Assembly (NCBI RefSeq): GCF_014199265.1
Contig: NZ_JACIJG010000004.1
Location: 248,001-312,000, forward strand
From: Brucella daejeonensis
Lineage (GTDB): Bacteria > Pseudomonadota > Alphaproteobacteria > Rhizobiales > Rhizobiaceae
Length of the DNA: 64,000 nucleotides
Direction: 5' to 3'
The translations under genes were made by a program, and so were the position numbers. Below, piece by piece: positions 17,898-27,934 of the stretch. The notes under the pieces were generated by a model. The model was not told the origin of the DNA. It did not search any database and worked only from the letters and a program-made list of their open reading frames with translations. Numbering within the stretch: the first letter of the stretch is position 1; each line of letters starts with the position of its first letter.

Positions 17898-19106
17898 ATG
17901 TCGCTGGAAGGAATAGGCTTCGGTTACCGCGAGCGCGCGCCTTATGCCTGTGATCCTGCTCTCAGCCGTGGGCGGCTGGTGCCGGAACCGGAAAGCCCGA
18001 CGCGCACGCCTTTCCAGCGCGACCGTGACCGTATCATTCATTCCACGGCCTTCCGGCGGCTCAAGCACAAGACGCAGGTCTTCATTGCGCATGAAGGCGA
18101 TCATTATCGCACGCGGCTGACGCATACGATCGAAGTTGCCCAGATCGCGCGCGCGCTTGCCCGTGCCCTGCGGCTTGACGAGGACCTCGCCGAAGCCGTC
18201 GCTCTCGTCCATGACTTCGGCCATACTCCGTTCGGCCACACGGGAGAGGAAGCGCTTGACGAGCGCATGAAGAATTTCGGCAGGTTCGATCATAACGCGC
18301 AATCGCTCAGGATCGTGACCAGACTTGAACATCGATATGCCGATTTCGACGGTCTCAACCTGTCGTGGGAAACCCTGGAAGGACTGGTCAAGCATAACGG
18401 TCCGCTGCTGGGAGCCTATGCCGCACACGCGGATGTTCCCGTTCCGCAGCCGATACTCGACTTCAATGACCGTTACGATCTTGAACTTTCGCGATTTGCA
18501 AGCATGGAGGCGCAATGCGCCGCGATCGCCGACGACATTGCTTATAACGCGCACGATATCGACGACGGGCTGCGCGCCGGTCTTCTGAGCCTCGATGCGC
18601 TTGACGAAGTGCCGCTGACGAAACGTCTGCTCGACCTGGTGCGGGAGCGCTACCCCGATCTCGATGCCGTGCGTACAGGCCATGAACTGGTGCGGCGCCA
18701 GATCACCATCATGGTGGAAGACGTGATCGAGGAGGCGCAGCGCCGCCTTGCGGCTGCAAAACCGCAAAGCCCCGAAGACGTGCGCGGCCAATCGCAGGCG
18801 CTGGTGGCCTTTTCCGGTTCCATGCGGGACGACGAGAAAATCCTCAAGCGGTTCCTTTTCAAGAACCTCTATTTCCACGAAAGCGTCGTCGTGCGCAGAC
18901 ATGCCGCCGACAGGATCGTCAAGGACCTGTTCGATGCCTGTTTTACCGATCCTTCCATCATGCCTCCCGAATGGCGATCGGGCTGGGAGACATTGAGTGA
19001 AGCTGCCCGTGCGCGACGCGTGGCCGACTATCTTGCCGGCATGACCGATAATTATGCCGTGCGAGAACACCGACGACTGTTTGACCATACACCCGATTTA
19101 GCTTAA
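17898..19106 (+). CDS. dgt: Deoxyguanosinetriphosphate triphosphohydrolase-like protein
   Basis: A 402-residue HD-domain enzyme that releases tripolyphosphate from dNTPs. Metal ligands are His76 ([10 protein letters not shown]), His105-Asp106 ([13 protein letters not shown]) and a later Asp ([14 protein letters not shown]). The [20 protein letters not shown] segment (42-61) is diagnostic. The length fits the shorter dGTPase-like type-2 proteins of alphaproteobacteria rather than E. coli Dgt. An ATG behind GAAGGA starts the gene. It precedes argS, with 116 bases between them. Confidence 0.92.
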   Translation: MSLEGIGFGYRERAPYACDPALSRGRLVPEPESPTRTPFQRDRDRIIHSTAFRRLKHKTQVFIAHEGDHYRTRLTHTIEVAQIARALARALRLDEDLAEAVALVHDFGHTPFGHTGEEALDERMKNFGRFDHNAQSLRIVTRLEHRYADFDGLNLSWETLEGLVKHNGPLLGAYAAHADVPVPQPILDFNDRYDLELSRFASMEAQCAAIADDIAYNAHDIDDGLRAGLLSLDALDEVPLTKRLLDLVRERYPDLDAVRTGHELVRRQITIMVEDVIEEAQRRLAAAKPQSPEDVRGQSQALVAFSGSMRDDEKILKRFLFKNLYFHESVVVRRHAADRIVKDLFDACFTDPSIMPPEWRSGWETLSEAARARRVADYLAGMTDNYAVREHRRLFDHTPDLA

Positions 19107-19222
19107 TCGGAGCCGAACGAAGCGGCATCTATCGGTTTATTGACCGGATTTCGCACTTTATTGGAACGCGCCTACACCGGAAAAGCAGGACAGAAACCGG
19201 CGTAAGCCTGACAGGACAGACC

Positions 19223-20980
19223 ATGAATATCTTTGCAGATTTCGATGCGCGTATTAAAAAAACGTTGCAAGATATTGATCTGAAATCGAAAGACGGCGGC
19301 GAATTGGATCTTTCGCGCATCGGTGTGGAGCCGCCGCGCGATGCCTCTCATGGCGACATCGCAACCAATGCGGCCATGGTTCTGTCGAAGGCCGTTGGCC
19401 AGAATCCGCGTGAGCTTGCAACGCGCATTGCCGATGCGCTGTCGGCTGACGAAGACGTCGAATCTGTCGATGTTGCCGGTCCGGGTTTCATCAATCTGCG
19501 TCTCAAGGCCGGTTATTGGCAGCGCGAACTCTCGGCCATGCTGAATGAGGGGACGGATTTCGGCCGCTCGCGGCTGGGCGCAGGCACGAAGGTCAATGTC
19601 GAATATGTTTCGGCTAACCCGACCGGTCCGATGCATGTCGGTCACTGCCGTGGCGCAGTCGTGGGCGACGTTCTGGCAAATCTCCTGAAGTTCGCCGGAT
19701 ACGATGTCGTCAAGGAATATTACATCAACGACGCCGGTGCCCAGATCGACGTTCTGGCGCGCTCCGTGATGCTGCGTTATCGTGAAGCGCTCGGTGAAAA
19801 TATCGGCGAAATTCCCTCGGGCCTGTATCCCGGCGATTATCTGGTCCCGGTGGGGCAGGAGCTTGCCGGAGAGTTCGGCGGCAGGCTTCTGGAAATGCCG
19901 GAAGCCGAAGCGCTCGCGCTCGTGAAGGACCGCACGATCGATGCCATGATGGCGATGATCCGGGCGGATCTGGAAGCGCTCAACGTGCATCACGACGTGT
20001 TCTTTTCCGAGCGGAAGCTGCATGTGGATCATGCGCGGGCGATCCGTAACGCGATCAATGATCTCACGCTCAAGGGCCATGTCTACAAGGGCAAGCTGCC
20101 GCCCCCCAAGGGGCAGTTCCCGGAAGACTGGGAAGATCGCGAACAGACCCTGTTCAGGTCGACGGAAGTGGGCGACGATATCGACCGTCCGCTGATGAAG
20201 TCGGACGGTTCCTTCACCTATTTTGCTGGCGACGTGGCTTACTTCAAGGACAAGTATGACCGTGGCTTCAATGAGATGATCTATGTTCTGGGCGCCGATC
20301 ATGGCGGCTATGTCAAGCGTCTGGAAGCGGTCGCGCGGGCCGTTTCCGATGGCAGGGCGAAGCTGACGGTTCTGCTGTGCCAGTTGGTGAAACTGTTCCG
20401 TGACGGTGAGCCCGTCAGGATGTCGAAGCGGGCAGGCGAGTTCATTACGCTTCGCGATGTCGTCGATGAGGTCGGCCGCGATCCGGTGCGTTTCATGATG
20501 CTTTACCGGAAAAACGACGCGCCGCTCGATTTCGACTTTGCTAAGGTGACGGAACAGTCCAAGGATAATCCGGTCTTTTACGTGCAATATGCTTCGGCGC
20601 GTTGCCATTCGGTGTTCCGTCAGGCCGCCGATCAGCTTGGGCTGGCCGATCTTGAGCGCGTCAGCATGGCGGCCCATTTCGAAAAGCTGACGGACGAGAG
20701 TGAAATCGCACTTGTCCGCAAGCTCGCCGAATATCCACGCCTGATCGAAGCCGCAGCCGTCCATCAGGAGCCGCATCGGCTTGCTTTTTATCTCTACGAC
20801 CTCGCCAGCGCGTTCCATTCGCAGTGGAATCGCGGTTCCGAGAACCCGGACTTACGTTTTATTAAGGTTAACGATCCAGACTTGTCCCTAGCCAGGCTAG
20901 GGCTGGTGCAGGTTGTTTCCGATGTGCTGACGTCCGGACTGACGATAATCGGTGCGGATGCTCCGACGGAAATGCGCTAG
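19223..20980 (+). CDS. argS: Arginine--tRNA ligase
   Basis: A 585-residue class I aminoacyl-tRNA synthetase. The HIGH motif appears as HVGH (138-141) in [15 protein letters not shown]; the KMSKS region reads RMSKRAGEF. The N-terminal Add-1 domain (1-100) and the C-terminal DALR anticodon-binding domain are both present. The last codon and TAG stop lead directly into an inverted repeat (GAGCATAAT...ATTATGCTC). Confidence 0.97.
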   Translation: MNIFADFDARIKKTLQDIDLKSKDGGELDLSRIGVEPPRDASHGDIATNAAMVLSKAVGQNPRELATRIADALSADEDVESVDVAGPGFINLRLKAGYWQRELSAMLNEGTDFGRSRLGAGTKVNVEYVSANPTGPMHVGHCRGAVVGDVLANLLKFAGYDVVKEYYINDAGAQIDVLARSVMLRYREALGENIGEIPSGLYPGDYLVPVGQELAGEFGGRLLEMPEAEALALVKDRTIDAMMAMIRADLEALNVHHDVFFSERKLHVDHARAIRNAINDLTLKGHVYKGKLPPPKGQFPEDWEDREQTLFRSTEVGDDIDRPLMKSDGSFTYFAGDVAYFKDKYDRGFNEMIYVLGADHGGYVKRLEAVARAVSDGRAKLTVLLCQLVKLFRDGEPVRMSKRAGEFITLRDVVDEVGRDPVRFMMLYRKNDAPLDFDFAKVTEQSKDNPVFYVQYASARCHSVFRQAADQLGLADLERVSMAAHFEKLTDESEIALVRKLAEYPRLIEAAAVHQEPHRLAFYLYDLASAFHSQWNRGSENPDLRFIKVNDPDLSLARLGLVQVVSDVLTSGLTIIGADAPTEMR

Positions 20981-21023
20981 AGCATAATTCGAAGGTGCAT
21001 ACCTTTTGAGACGGATTATGCTC
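20980..21023. repeat. Inverted repeat abutting the argS stop codon
   Basis: Arms GAGCATAAT (20980-20988) and ATTATGCTC (21015-21023), 26-base loop. The G of the TAG stop is the first base of the repeat, a layout also seen after dusA and after the amidase. It may be a small mobile palindromic element that also works as a 3' mRNA stabiliser. Confidence 0.5.
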
Positions 21024-21292
21024 GAAGAATGGTCTCTGCGGCATACGAGGCGCGTGATGCGATTCGAGTGTTCTCAGAGACTACTTGGCTGCCAAGGAAG
21101 CTTTTCGGGTCGAAAGACTGGCTGAAGGTGGAAGTTGGCAAGTCGAGCGGATGGAAGGTCATGATGAATGCAAGTCATCGGTCCTTCTTCCGGCGCGGGA
21201 AGCTCCCGTCAACTTTTGCCCACATTGCCTCGCTAAATAAGCAATGTATGGAGACGTCTTTTGGCGTCCAGGGTTTGAGTTAGGAAAACACC
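21024..21292. other. Intergenic region upstream of the SPOR-domain gene
   Basis: With the preceding repeat, the gap from argS is 312 bases. An open frame (21029-21283) has no recognisable product. The region presumably holds the promoter and leader of the SPOR gene. Nothing else is seen. Confidence 0.45.
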
Positions 21293-24094
21293 ATGTCGGA
21301 CAGCAGTGCAAATCCCCGTAATTACGGCGAGCGTCCGTTGCACGAAGACGATCCGTTGATGGAACTGTCGCGGATCATGGACTTCGGTACGCCTGCTGAT
21401 GATAACGTTGCTTCGAACGAGCATCGCCCTGGTCGCTTTGAAGATAATCGGACAGAGCCGGATTTTGATCCCTCGCTGGATCTGGAGCGTGAGCTTCTCG
21501 GCAGTTTCGACGATTATTCTCAGCCTTCGGGCGAGGCGCAAACCCCTGCGACCGCTTTGAACGACGATTCCTATCGCGAGCCTCATGCCCTGATGCAGGA
21601 AGACGAACTTGTTTCGGCGCTGGAAGAAGAGTTCGATCTCGAAATGGACAATAGCGACGAACAGGTGGCGGCGTTCGAGCCGCCCGTGTTCGAGGAAGCC
21701 GACCATGCGGAACCTGTTCCGCAATTCGAGTACAATGATTATTCGACGGCCCGCGCTTCGGCAGATGAGGCCCACACGGCATCCCCATCCGCTTATGGAC
21801 GGCGCGAAACCGTCGAGGAAATCCATGTCGACGTGCACGACGATCCGGCAATCCATCAGCCTGCGGTCGAACCCCGTGACGATTACCGCGGCGCGCGCGA
21901 TCACGACTGGAATGTTCAGGCCGTAGAATCTGCGGCCCCGTCCTTTGCCGCAGCCCCCACGCAGCAGCCGCTCTCGCTGGAAGACGAGCTGGAGAGCCTG
22001 CTTTTCGGTGAGGAAACCCAGCCTCCATCTTACGTCGACGCTCCGGCCTATGGGGCCGAACAGCCTGCGGCCTATCGGGCCGAGCCGGAAATCGACGGTC
22101 TGCATCTGGACGATCTGGAGATTGACGAGGGCGGGTTCGATGTACAGCACACGCCTGCACCTGCCGCGTCGGCCCATGCTCATGAGCAACATGCTGCTCC
22201 TGCGGGTTATCCCTATTACACGCGCGGCAACTTTTCCTCAGGCGTCGCAGCGCAGACTGCCGTGGAACAGGCTCCGCAGCCCGATCATGCATCCGCTGCG
22301 CCCTCGTTTGCCGCAGAAGAACCGGAAAATGACGCCGACGACTTTTCCTTCGATGACGATTTTTCGTTCGATCTGGATGAGCCAAGGGCAGCAATAGCTG
22401 CGGAAGCGACCGACGACGATCTTTCTGAACTCGACGATATCGGCCTGTCGGAAGACGATTTCTTCACCGAGGACGATCTCGACCTGAGCGTGGATGATGA
22501 GCAGGAGGCTCCAGCCTATGCCCATGCGGTGCATTCGGAAGACGATTATCGTTCGGCTCCCGTTTCGTTCCCGCAGTTCGGTAGCGCCCATTCCGCCGTC
22601 AGCGCGCCCGCGCCTGAAGTCGAAACATTGAGCGTGGCCGAAGAAAAGGTCGAGCAGACCCACTCCCTTGATCTGCCGGAAGTCAATTACGGCGAAGAGG
22701 CGCCGGGTGCGGCCTTTACCGATCTCGAAGCCGAATTTGCGGAAGTCTTCAACACGGTCGGCACGGATGACGGAACAAAATCCGACGCCCAGAGCGAAGC
22801 CGACAGGGCTTTCGAGGATATTTTCCGCGAAAGCGCTTCCAGCTACATGCCGAATGCCGATACCGGCCTTGGCGCTGCCGTGGGTGCAGCCGCAGTCGGC
22901 ATTGGCGCAGCTACCGCTGCCGGAGCTTACGCCCGCCCGCAGGCCGCTACCCAGGCGAAAGAATCCGGGTCGCTCGGAAATGAAGACGACTTCTATAATC
23001 ACTGGGCGGCTCAAGGTGCGCAGACGGTGGAAGGCGGCGATTACGGCGAGCGCGCCGCGATGCAGGCGGAGGACGATCTCGGCAGCGCTGCCGATGCATA
23101 TCGCAATCGTCCGGTTCGCGGTCGGCGCGGCCTTATTCTGGCAAGCGTCGCCGGTGCGGTCGTCCTTCTGGGCGGGATCGGCTATCACTTCCTCGGCGGA
23201 GGTAATTCCGGCGAACCTGTTGTGATTCGCGCCGACACCAAGCCGATCAAGGTCCAGCCGGAAAATCCGGGCGGCGCTACCGTGCCGAATCAGGACAAGG
23301 CGGTCTACGATCGTGTTGCCGGTACTCTTCCGAACAGTCCTGAACAGAAATCCCTGATCACGTCCGGTGAGGAGCCGGTCGATATTTCGGGGACGAATGA
23401 CAGCGAAAACATGGCCGACAACGCGCCGGACGAACCGGTTGTCGCCAATAATGCTCCTGCGAATAATCAGGATGCGAACCAGAACGCGCCGTTGATTCAG
23501 CCGCGCGAAGTGGAAACGATGATCGTTCGCCCGGATGGCTCCATCGTTCCGTCTGCGCCCGCACCGCAGGAAACGGCGCCCCAGCCGTCGCCTGCGGCTG
23601 AAAGTCAGCCTGCGGCGCCGGCCAATGGCGGCGATGAAATCGGCGCCCTGGTCGCGGGTAATGCACCTGCGGAGCCGGTTGCTCCGGCAACGACGCCGAC
23701 ACCTCAGGCCCAGCAGCCTCAGCAGGCGGCGGAAGCGCCGAGGCTTCCGGTGCGTGCTCCGGTGGTGCCGTCACGCCCGGCCGAACAGCCGGTCAATATT
23801 GTCGGCAACGTTCCGCAGCGCACACAGCAGGTGGCATCGGCGGCGGGCGCGGGCGGTTATTTCATCCAGATCGCATCGCAGCCATCCGCAGAACTGGCGC
23901 AGAAGTCCTATACCAATATGGCCCAGAAATATGGCAGCGTGATCGGCGGTCGCAGCGTCGACATCAAGCGCGCCGATATTCCAGGCAAGGGCACTTATTA
24001 TCGCGTCCGGGTCCAGGGCGGTTCCAAGGAGGAGGCCATCGCACTTTGCGGACGCCTCAAATCCGCTGGCGGAAGCTGCTTCGTAACCCAGTAA
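21293..24094 (+). CDS. Large acidic bitopic membrane protein with C-terminal SPOR domain
   Basis: A 933-residue protein. Residues 1-610 are a long, very acidic, low-complexity cytoplasmic region rich in Asp, Glu, Ala and Pro. A single membrane helix (about 613-633, RRGLILASVAGAVVLLGG) follows, then a Pro/Ala/Gln-rich periplasmic linker and a SPOR domain (about 853-933, starting GGYFIQIASQPSAE). SPOR domains bind denuded peptidoglycan at division sites. Placement between argS and nagZ-scpAB is conserved in Rhizobiales, to my knowledge. A role in division or polar growth is inferred from the domain. A terminator follows. Confidence 0.88.
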   Translation: MSDSSANPRNYGERPLHEDDPLMELSRIMDFGTPADDNVASNEHRPGRFEDNRTEPDFDPSLDLERELLGSFDDYSQPSGEAQTPATALNDDSYREPHALMQEDELVSALEEEFDLEMDNSDEQVAAFEPPVFEEADHAEPVPQFEYNDYSTARASADEAHTASPSAYGRRETVEEIHVDVHDDPAIHQPAVEPRDDYRGARDHDWNVQAVESAAPSFAAAPTQQPLSLEDELESLLFGEETQPPSYVDAPAYGAEQPAAYRAEPEIDGLHLDDLEIDEGGFDVQHTPAPAASAHAHEQHAAPAGYPYYTRGNFSSGVAAQTAVEQAPQPDHASAAPSFAAEEPENDADDFSFDDDFSFDLDEPRAAIAAEATDDDLSELDDIGLSEDDFFTEDDLDLSVDDEQEAPAYAHAVHSEDDYRSAPVSFPQFGSAHSAVSAPAPEVETLSVAEEKVEQTHSLDLPEVNYGEEAPGAAFTDLEAEFAEVFNTVGTDDGTKSDAQSEADRAFEDIFRESASSYMPNADTGLGAAVGAAAVGIGAATAAGAYARPQAATQAKESGSLGNEDDFYNHWAAQGAQTVEGGDYGERAAMQAEDDLGSAADAYRNRPVRGRRGLILASVAGAVVLLGGIGYHFLGGGNSGEPVVIRADTKPIKVQPENPGGATVPNQDKAVYDRVAGTLPNSPEQKSLITSGEEPVDISGTNDSENMADNAPDEPVVANNAPANNQDANQNAPLIQPREVETMIVRPDGSIVPSAPAPQETAPQPSPAAESQPAAPANGGDEIGALVAGNAPAEPVAPATTPTPQAQQPQQAAEAPRLPVRAPVVPSRPAEQPVNIVGNVPQRTQQVASAAGAGGYFIQIASQPSAELAQKSYTNMAQKYGSVIGGRSVDIKRADIPGKGTYYRVRVQGGSKEEAIALCGRLKSAGGSCFVTQ

Positions 24095-24115
24095 TCATCG
24101 GGATATCGAATCATG

Positions 24116-24141
24116 AAAGGGCGGCTTCGGTCGCCCTTTTT
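24116..24141 (+). terminator. Terminator after the SPOR-domain gene
   Basis: Arms AAAGGGCG/CGCCCTTT with an 8-base loop containing TTCG, then a T-run, 22 bases after the stop codon. Confidence 0.85.
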
Positions 24142-24210
24142 CATCGTTCACTACCACGCTCGTCTTTTTTCGGATAAACCGGGGCGAGAGATCATTCGAG
24201 GGAAAAGCGC

Positions 24211-25230
24211 ATGAAACAGTGCAAGGCATGGATTGCCGGCGTATCGGGGACGAAGCTCACCCAGGATGAAATAGCGTTTTTCCGCGATGAGCGCCCGTGG
24301 GGCTTTATCCTCTTTGCGCGTAACGTCGAGAGCCTTGAGCAGGTCACTGAACTGACCGCTCATATGCGCGATCTGACGGGCAGGGACCAGACGCCGGTTT
24401 TCATCGATCAGGAGGGCGGTCGCGTGCAGCGTCTTCGTCCGCCTCTCGTGCCGAACTATCCTTCCGCGTCCGAAATCGGCGCGATCTATGCGCGTGATCG
24501 CGAAGCCGGTTTGCGCGCTGCCTGGCTTCATGCGCGTCTTCATGCCTTCGATCTGCTGAGGGTTGGGGTCAATGTGGATTGCCTGCCGGTGCTCGACGTG
24601 CCGGTGGAGGGTGCAAACGATGTTATCGGTGCGCGGGCCTATTCGAAGAATCCGCACGCGGTCGCGGAAATGGGTCGTGCGGCGGCGGAGGGCTTGCTCG
24701 CTGGCGGTTTGCTGCCGGTGGTGAAACATATGCCGGGTCATGGCCGGGCATTTGCCGATACGCACAAGGAACTGGCCCGTGTCGGCGTTCCGCTCAGCGA
24801 ACTGGTCGCGCACGACTTTGTGCCGTTCAAGGCGCTCAACGATCTGCCCATGGCCATGACGGCGCATGTGGTGTTCGATTGCCTTGATCCGCAACGCCCG
24901 TCCACGCTTTCACCAACCGTCGTCAACACGGTCATCCGTAACATCATCCAGTTCGATGGCCTTGTCATGAGCGACGATATTTCCATGAAGGCGCTTTCGG
25001 GTGAGCTTGGCGATATAGCGGAGGGAATCATTGGCGCGGGCTGCGATATCGTTCTCTATTGCGCGGGCGTGATGGAGGAACTGGTGAAGGTCGCGGCCCG
25101 TGTCCCCGTTCTCGAAGGTAAATCGAAGCTTCGCGCCGATCTGGCGGAAGTCTATGCGGGTGAGCCTGATCTTTCGAACGAGGAAGAACTGCGCGCGGAG
25201 TTCAACGCAATGTTCGAACTGATAGCGTAA
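24211..25230 (+). CDS. nagZ: Beta-N-acetylhexosaminidase (NagZ)
   Basis: A 339-residue GH3 enzyme that removes GlcNAc from GlcNAc-anhydroMurNAc peptides during cytoplasmic peptidoglycan recycling. The signature VVKHMPGHGRAFADTHKEL (from 170) includes the His of the NagZ acid/base loop; MSDDISM near residue 255 carries the nucleophile Asp. Upstream of scpA by 56 bases, so the recycling gene and the chromosome-segregation genes likely share a transcript, as in related genomes. Confidence 0.94.
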   Translation: MKQCKAWIAGVSGTKLTQDEIAFFRDERPWGFILFARNVESLEQVTELTAHMRDLTGRDQTPVFIDQEGGRVQRLRPPLVPNYPSASEIGAIYARDREAGLRAAWLHARLHAFDLLRVGVNVDCLPVLDVPVEGANDVIGARAYSKNPHAVAEMGRAAAEGLLAGGLLPVVKHMPGHGRAFADTHKELARVGVPLSELVAHDFVPFKALNDLPMAMTAHVVFDCLDPQRPSTLSPTVVNTVIRNIIQFDGLVMSDDISMKALSGELGDIAEGIIGAGCDIVLYCAGVMEELVKVAARVPVLEGKSKLRADLAEVYAGEPDLSNEEELRAEFNAMFELIA

Positions 25231-25286
25231 TCGTCAAAACTTGATAAACTGGCGCCGTTGGCGGCAGCTATCGCAGGGAAACGGAT

Positions 25287-26138
25287 TTGGCGGCATCGGG
25301 AGCAGACACAGGCGACAAGGGCGGCACCATCGTGCCGATGGATGTGCTGTGGCAGGGCGCTTCCGAACGCGGCGAGAGCGAGCCCTCCCTTCTCATAGAC
25401 GTTCAGGGTTTCGAAGGCCCGCTCGACCTGCTCCTGCATCTGGCGCGAAGCCAGCGCGTCGATCTCTCCCGTATTTCGGTTCTGGCTCTTGCCGAGCAAT
25501 ATCTTGAGTTCGTTGAACAGGCGCGAGCGCTGCGTCTTGAACTTGCCGCCGATTATCTCGTCATGGCCGCCTGGCTCGCTTATCTTAAATCCAAGCTGCT
25601 GATCCCGAAGCAACAGGGCGAAGATGGAGAGACAGGTGAAGAACTGGCAGCTTCGCTGCATTTCCGCCTGAAAAGGCTGGAGGCGATGCGCGACGCTGCC
25701 GGGGCGCTCGTCAATCGCAACCGGCTGGGCCGGGATGTCTTTGCGCGGGGTATGCCGGAAATCGTCATGGTGGACAAGACGAGCCGGTTTTCCGCAACGC
25801 TCTATGATCTCCTGACGGCCTACGCCTCGCAACGACAGCGACAGGCCGTTTCGCATGTCGAGATCGCCAAGCGGGCGGTCTGGTCGCTCAAGGAAGCCCG
25901 CGCCGCGCTGGCGCGGATGGTGGGCGCGGTCGGCGACTGGATTTCACTGGATCGTTTCCTGATCGATTATGCCCTTTCGCCGCGTGAAAGGGCGTCGGCC
26001 CTTGCCAGTTCCTTTGCCGCCAGCCTCGAACTCGTGCGAGAAGGCAAGCTTGAAGTCAGGCAGAATGCGGCCTTCGATCCGATCTACATACGCGCGAAGG
26101 GCGATCTGGGCGAATTGGATGAGGACGAGGATGTCTGA
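25287..26138 (+). CDS. scpA: Segregation and condensation protein A
   Basis: A 283-residue kleisin subunit that links the SMC dimer and binds ScpB in chromosome condensation. The N-terminal GFEGPLDLLLHLARSQRVDL segment (about 45-64) and the long LAADYLVMAAWLAYLKSKLLIP helix (from 88) are diagnostic. The start is a TTG at 25287 behind a CAGGGA site; no better ATG precedes the conserved region except at codon 18. Its end overlaps scpB by 8 bases. Confidence 0.92.
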   Translation: MAASGADTGDKGGTIVPMDVLWQGASERGESEPSLLIDVQGFEGPLDLLLHLARSQRVDLSRISVLALAEQYLEFVEQARALRLELAADYLVMAAWLAYLKSKLLIPKQQGEDGETGEELAASLHFRLKRLEAMRDAAGALVNRNRLGRDVFARGMPEIVMVDKTSRFSATLYDLLTAYASQRQRQAVSHVEIAKRAVWSLKEARAALARMVGAVGDWISLDRFLIDYALSPRERASALASSFAASLELVREGKLEVRQNAAFDPIYIRAKGDLGELDEDEDV

Positions 26139-26859
26139 GGCGGAGCATCGAAATCTGGTCGAAATCGACAGCGAGGAATATGGCGCGGACAGCGAGCCGT
26201 CCATTCCGGCTGAAGGGCTGGCGGAGCTTGCACGTATCGTGGAAGCCATCGTCTTCGCTTCGTCGGAGCCGGTTTCCGAACGGCTGCTGGCCGAGCGTTT
26301 GCCGGCGAATGTCGATATCGCGCCTGTGTTGAATCACTTGCAGAAATTATATGAGCCACGCGGCGTGCATTTCGTTCAGGTCGGCAATGCCTGGGCTTTT
26401 CGTACCGCGCCCGATCTTGCCTTTCTGATGAGCCGCGAGGCCGTTCAGCAGCGAAAACTGTCCCGTGCCGCGATGGAGGTGCTTGCCATCATTGCATACC
26501 ACCAGCCGGTGACGCGGGCCGAACTTGAGGATATTCGAGGGGTTGAAACCTCGAAGGGCACACTGGATGTGCTCATGGAAACAGGCTGGATCAAGCTGCG
26601 CGGCCGCCGTCGCACACCCGGCCGCCCGGTCACTTATGGAACGACCGACGCTTTTCTCGACCACTTCGGCCTGCCCGAAATCCGCGATCTGCCCGGACTT
26701 GAGGAATTGCGCGGGGCAGGGCTGCTTTCTGCGCGAATGCCGTCAGGCTTTGCTGTTCCGGTTCCGAATGTGGACGCGGATGAGCTGACAGAAGAAGAAG
26801 AGCCGCTCGAGGACATCGACCTTGAGGAACTCGGCCTTCTCGCTCCGCGTGGTGAATAG
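26131..26859 (+). CDS. scpB: Segregation and condensation protein B
   Basis: A 242-residue protein with tandem winged-helix domains, partner of ScpA in the SMC complex. The ATG at 26131 overlaps the scpA stop, so an in-frame longer reading is not needed. Typical segments are LARIVEAIVFASSEPVSERLLAERL, AAMEVLAIIAYHQPVTRAEL and GRPVTYGTTDAFLDHFGL. The C-terminal acidic tail (DELTEEEEPLEDIDLEELGL) is common in alphaproteobacteria. Confidence 0.94.
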   Translation: MSEAEHRNLVEIDSEEYGADSEPSIPAEGLAELARIVEAIVFASSEPVSERLLAERLPANVDIAPVLNHLQKLYEPRGVHFVQVGNAWAFRTAPDLAFLMSREAVQQRKLSRAAMEVLAIIAYHQPVTRAELEDIRGVETSKGTLDVLMETGWIKLRGRRRTPGRPVTYGTTDAFLDHFGLPEIRDLPGLEELRGAGLLSARMPSGFAVPVPNVDADELTEEEEPLEDIDLEELGLLAPRGE

Positions 26860-27003
26860 TCCGGCGCTTGCGCCATGCGCCAATTTATTTTGCCGCAAAG
26901 CGGTTCACCGTCACACTTCTGTTTGAAAGATTTGTTGAAAGCGCTTAAATCGTAATTGGCATTGCAGGAACATGCCGCGCATCGCGGCGATGAGAGGAAT
27001 AAA

Positions 27004-27234
27004 ATGGGTAGCTTTTCCATCTGGCACTGGTTGATCGTCCTGGCGGTTGTCCTTCTTCTTTTTGGCCGCGGCAAGATCCCCGAGCTGATGGGTGATGTTG
27101 CCAAGGGCATCAAGAATTTCAAGCAGGGCATGTCCGACGAAGACGCCAAGGACGATGTCAGGGACGCAGGTCGTACCATCGACGCCAAGGCCGACGAAAC
27201 CGTCAAGGACGTGAAGAAGACGACCAAGTCCTGA
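27004..27234 (+). CDS. tatA: Sec-independent protein translocase TatA
   Basis: A 76-residue protein with a single N-terminal membrane helix ([20 protein letters not shown]), the FGxxK hinge, the amphipathic helix [19 protein letters not shown] and a charged tail. TatA oligomers form the passage for folded proteins. The ATG at 27004 follows GAGAGG. First gene of tatABC; a strong hairpin between tatA and tatB may keep tatA in excess. Confidence 0.95.
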   Translation: MGSFSIWHWLIVLAVVLLLFGRGKIPELMGDVAKGIKNFKQGMSDEDAKDDVRDAGRTIDAKADETVKDVKKTTKS

Positions 27235-27249
27235 TCTAGCGGATAAAGA

Positions 27250-27286
27250 ATGCTGCGCGCCTTGATTGGCGCGCAGCATATTTTGC
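27250..27286 (+). terminator. Partial terminator/hairpin between tatA and tatB
   Basis: Perfect 12-base arms ATGCTGCGCGCC (27250-27261) and GGCGCGCAGCAT (27268-27279) around TTGATT, followed by ATTTTG. The U-tract is short, as expected for partial read-through within an operon. It would give more tatA than tatBC mRNA. Confidence 0.7.
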
Positions 27287-27352
27287 CATTACAAGTGCGG
27301 TTTTCCGCCGAAAGACGGGACGTGCGCGCCAAATTGCGCGGGGTGCAAGAAT

Positions 27353-27934
27353 ATGCTCGACATCGGTTGGTCTGAACTTCTGGTTGTCGCGGTCGTGATG
27401 ATCGTGGTGGTCGGACCCAAGGATTTGCCTAAGATGCTGAGGGCATTCGGTAAGGCGACCGCGCGTATGCGTGCGACCGCCAATGAATTCAAGCAGCAGT
27501 TCAACGAAGCTTTGAAAGAGGCTGAACTCGACGACGTAAAGACCATCATCGACGAAACCCGCAAGCTCGATCCGCGCTCGAAGATCACGCAGGTTTTCGA
27601 TCCGATTCGCAGCGCGGGCGAGGATTTGCGTTCGGGTCTCCAGTCAACGACGTCCACTTCTTCGGTGTCGACGTGTCCGGCCACGCCCGAAAAAGCTGCC
27701 GAGGCGGCCGATACAAGCGGCGCGCCAGTGCCGCCGGTCGAACCGAAGAAACCTGCGCGCAGGGCAGCTTCAAAGGCGCCCGGCAAGGCAACCGAGGCGA
27801 AGGGTGTCGCCGCTTCGAAGAAGCCTTCTCCCAGGAAGCCCGCCGCCGCAAAGCCGGAAGCAGTGAAGACCAGGGCTGCAAAAACCGCTGCGCCCGCCAA
27901 AAAGACCACGGAAAAGACAGGAACCAAAGCGTGA
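27353..27934 (+). CDS. tatB: Sec-independent protein translocase TatB
   Basis: A 193-residue protein. Starts MLDIGWSELLVVAVVMIVVVG, with the TatB-specific early Glu (E8) in the membrane helix, then GPKDLPKMLRAFGKA and an amphipathic helix. The C-terminal 90 residues are Ala/Lys/Pro-rich and low in complexity. TatB with TatC recognises twin-arginine signal peptides. The ATG at 27353 is chosen because upstream codons lie in the intergenic hairpin zone. Its TGA overlaps the tatC GTG. Confidence 0.93.
   Translation: MLDIGWSELLVVAVVMIVVVGPKDLPKMLRAFGKATARMRATANEFKQQFNEALKEAELDDVKTIIDETRKLDPRSKITQVFDPIRSAGEDLRSGLQSTTSTSSVSTCPATPEKAAEAADTSGAPVPPVEPKKPARRAASKAPGKATEAKGVAASKKPSPRKPAAAKPEAVKTRAAKTAAPAKKTTEKTGTKA

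Noticed and set aside
17871-19088. 405-codon open frame antisense to dgt
   Set aside because: Shadow of dgt; sequence composition follows the antisense codon pattern.
19172-20818. 548-codon open frame antisense to argS
   Set aside because: Shadow of argS; no motif or ribosome binding site supports it.
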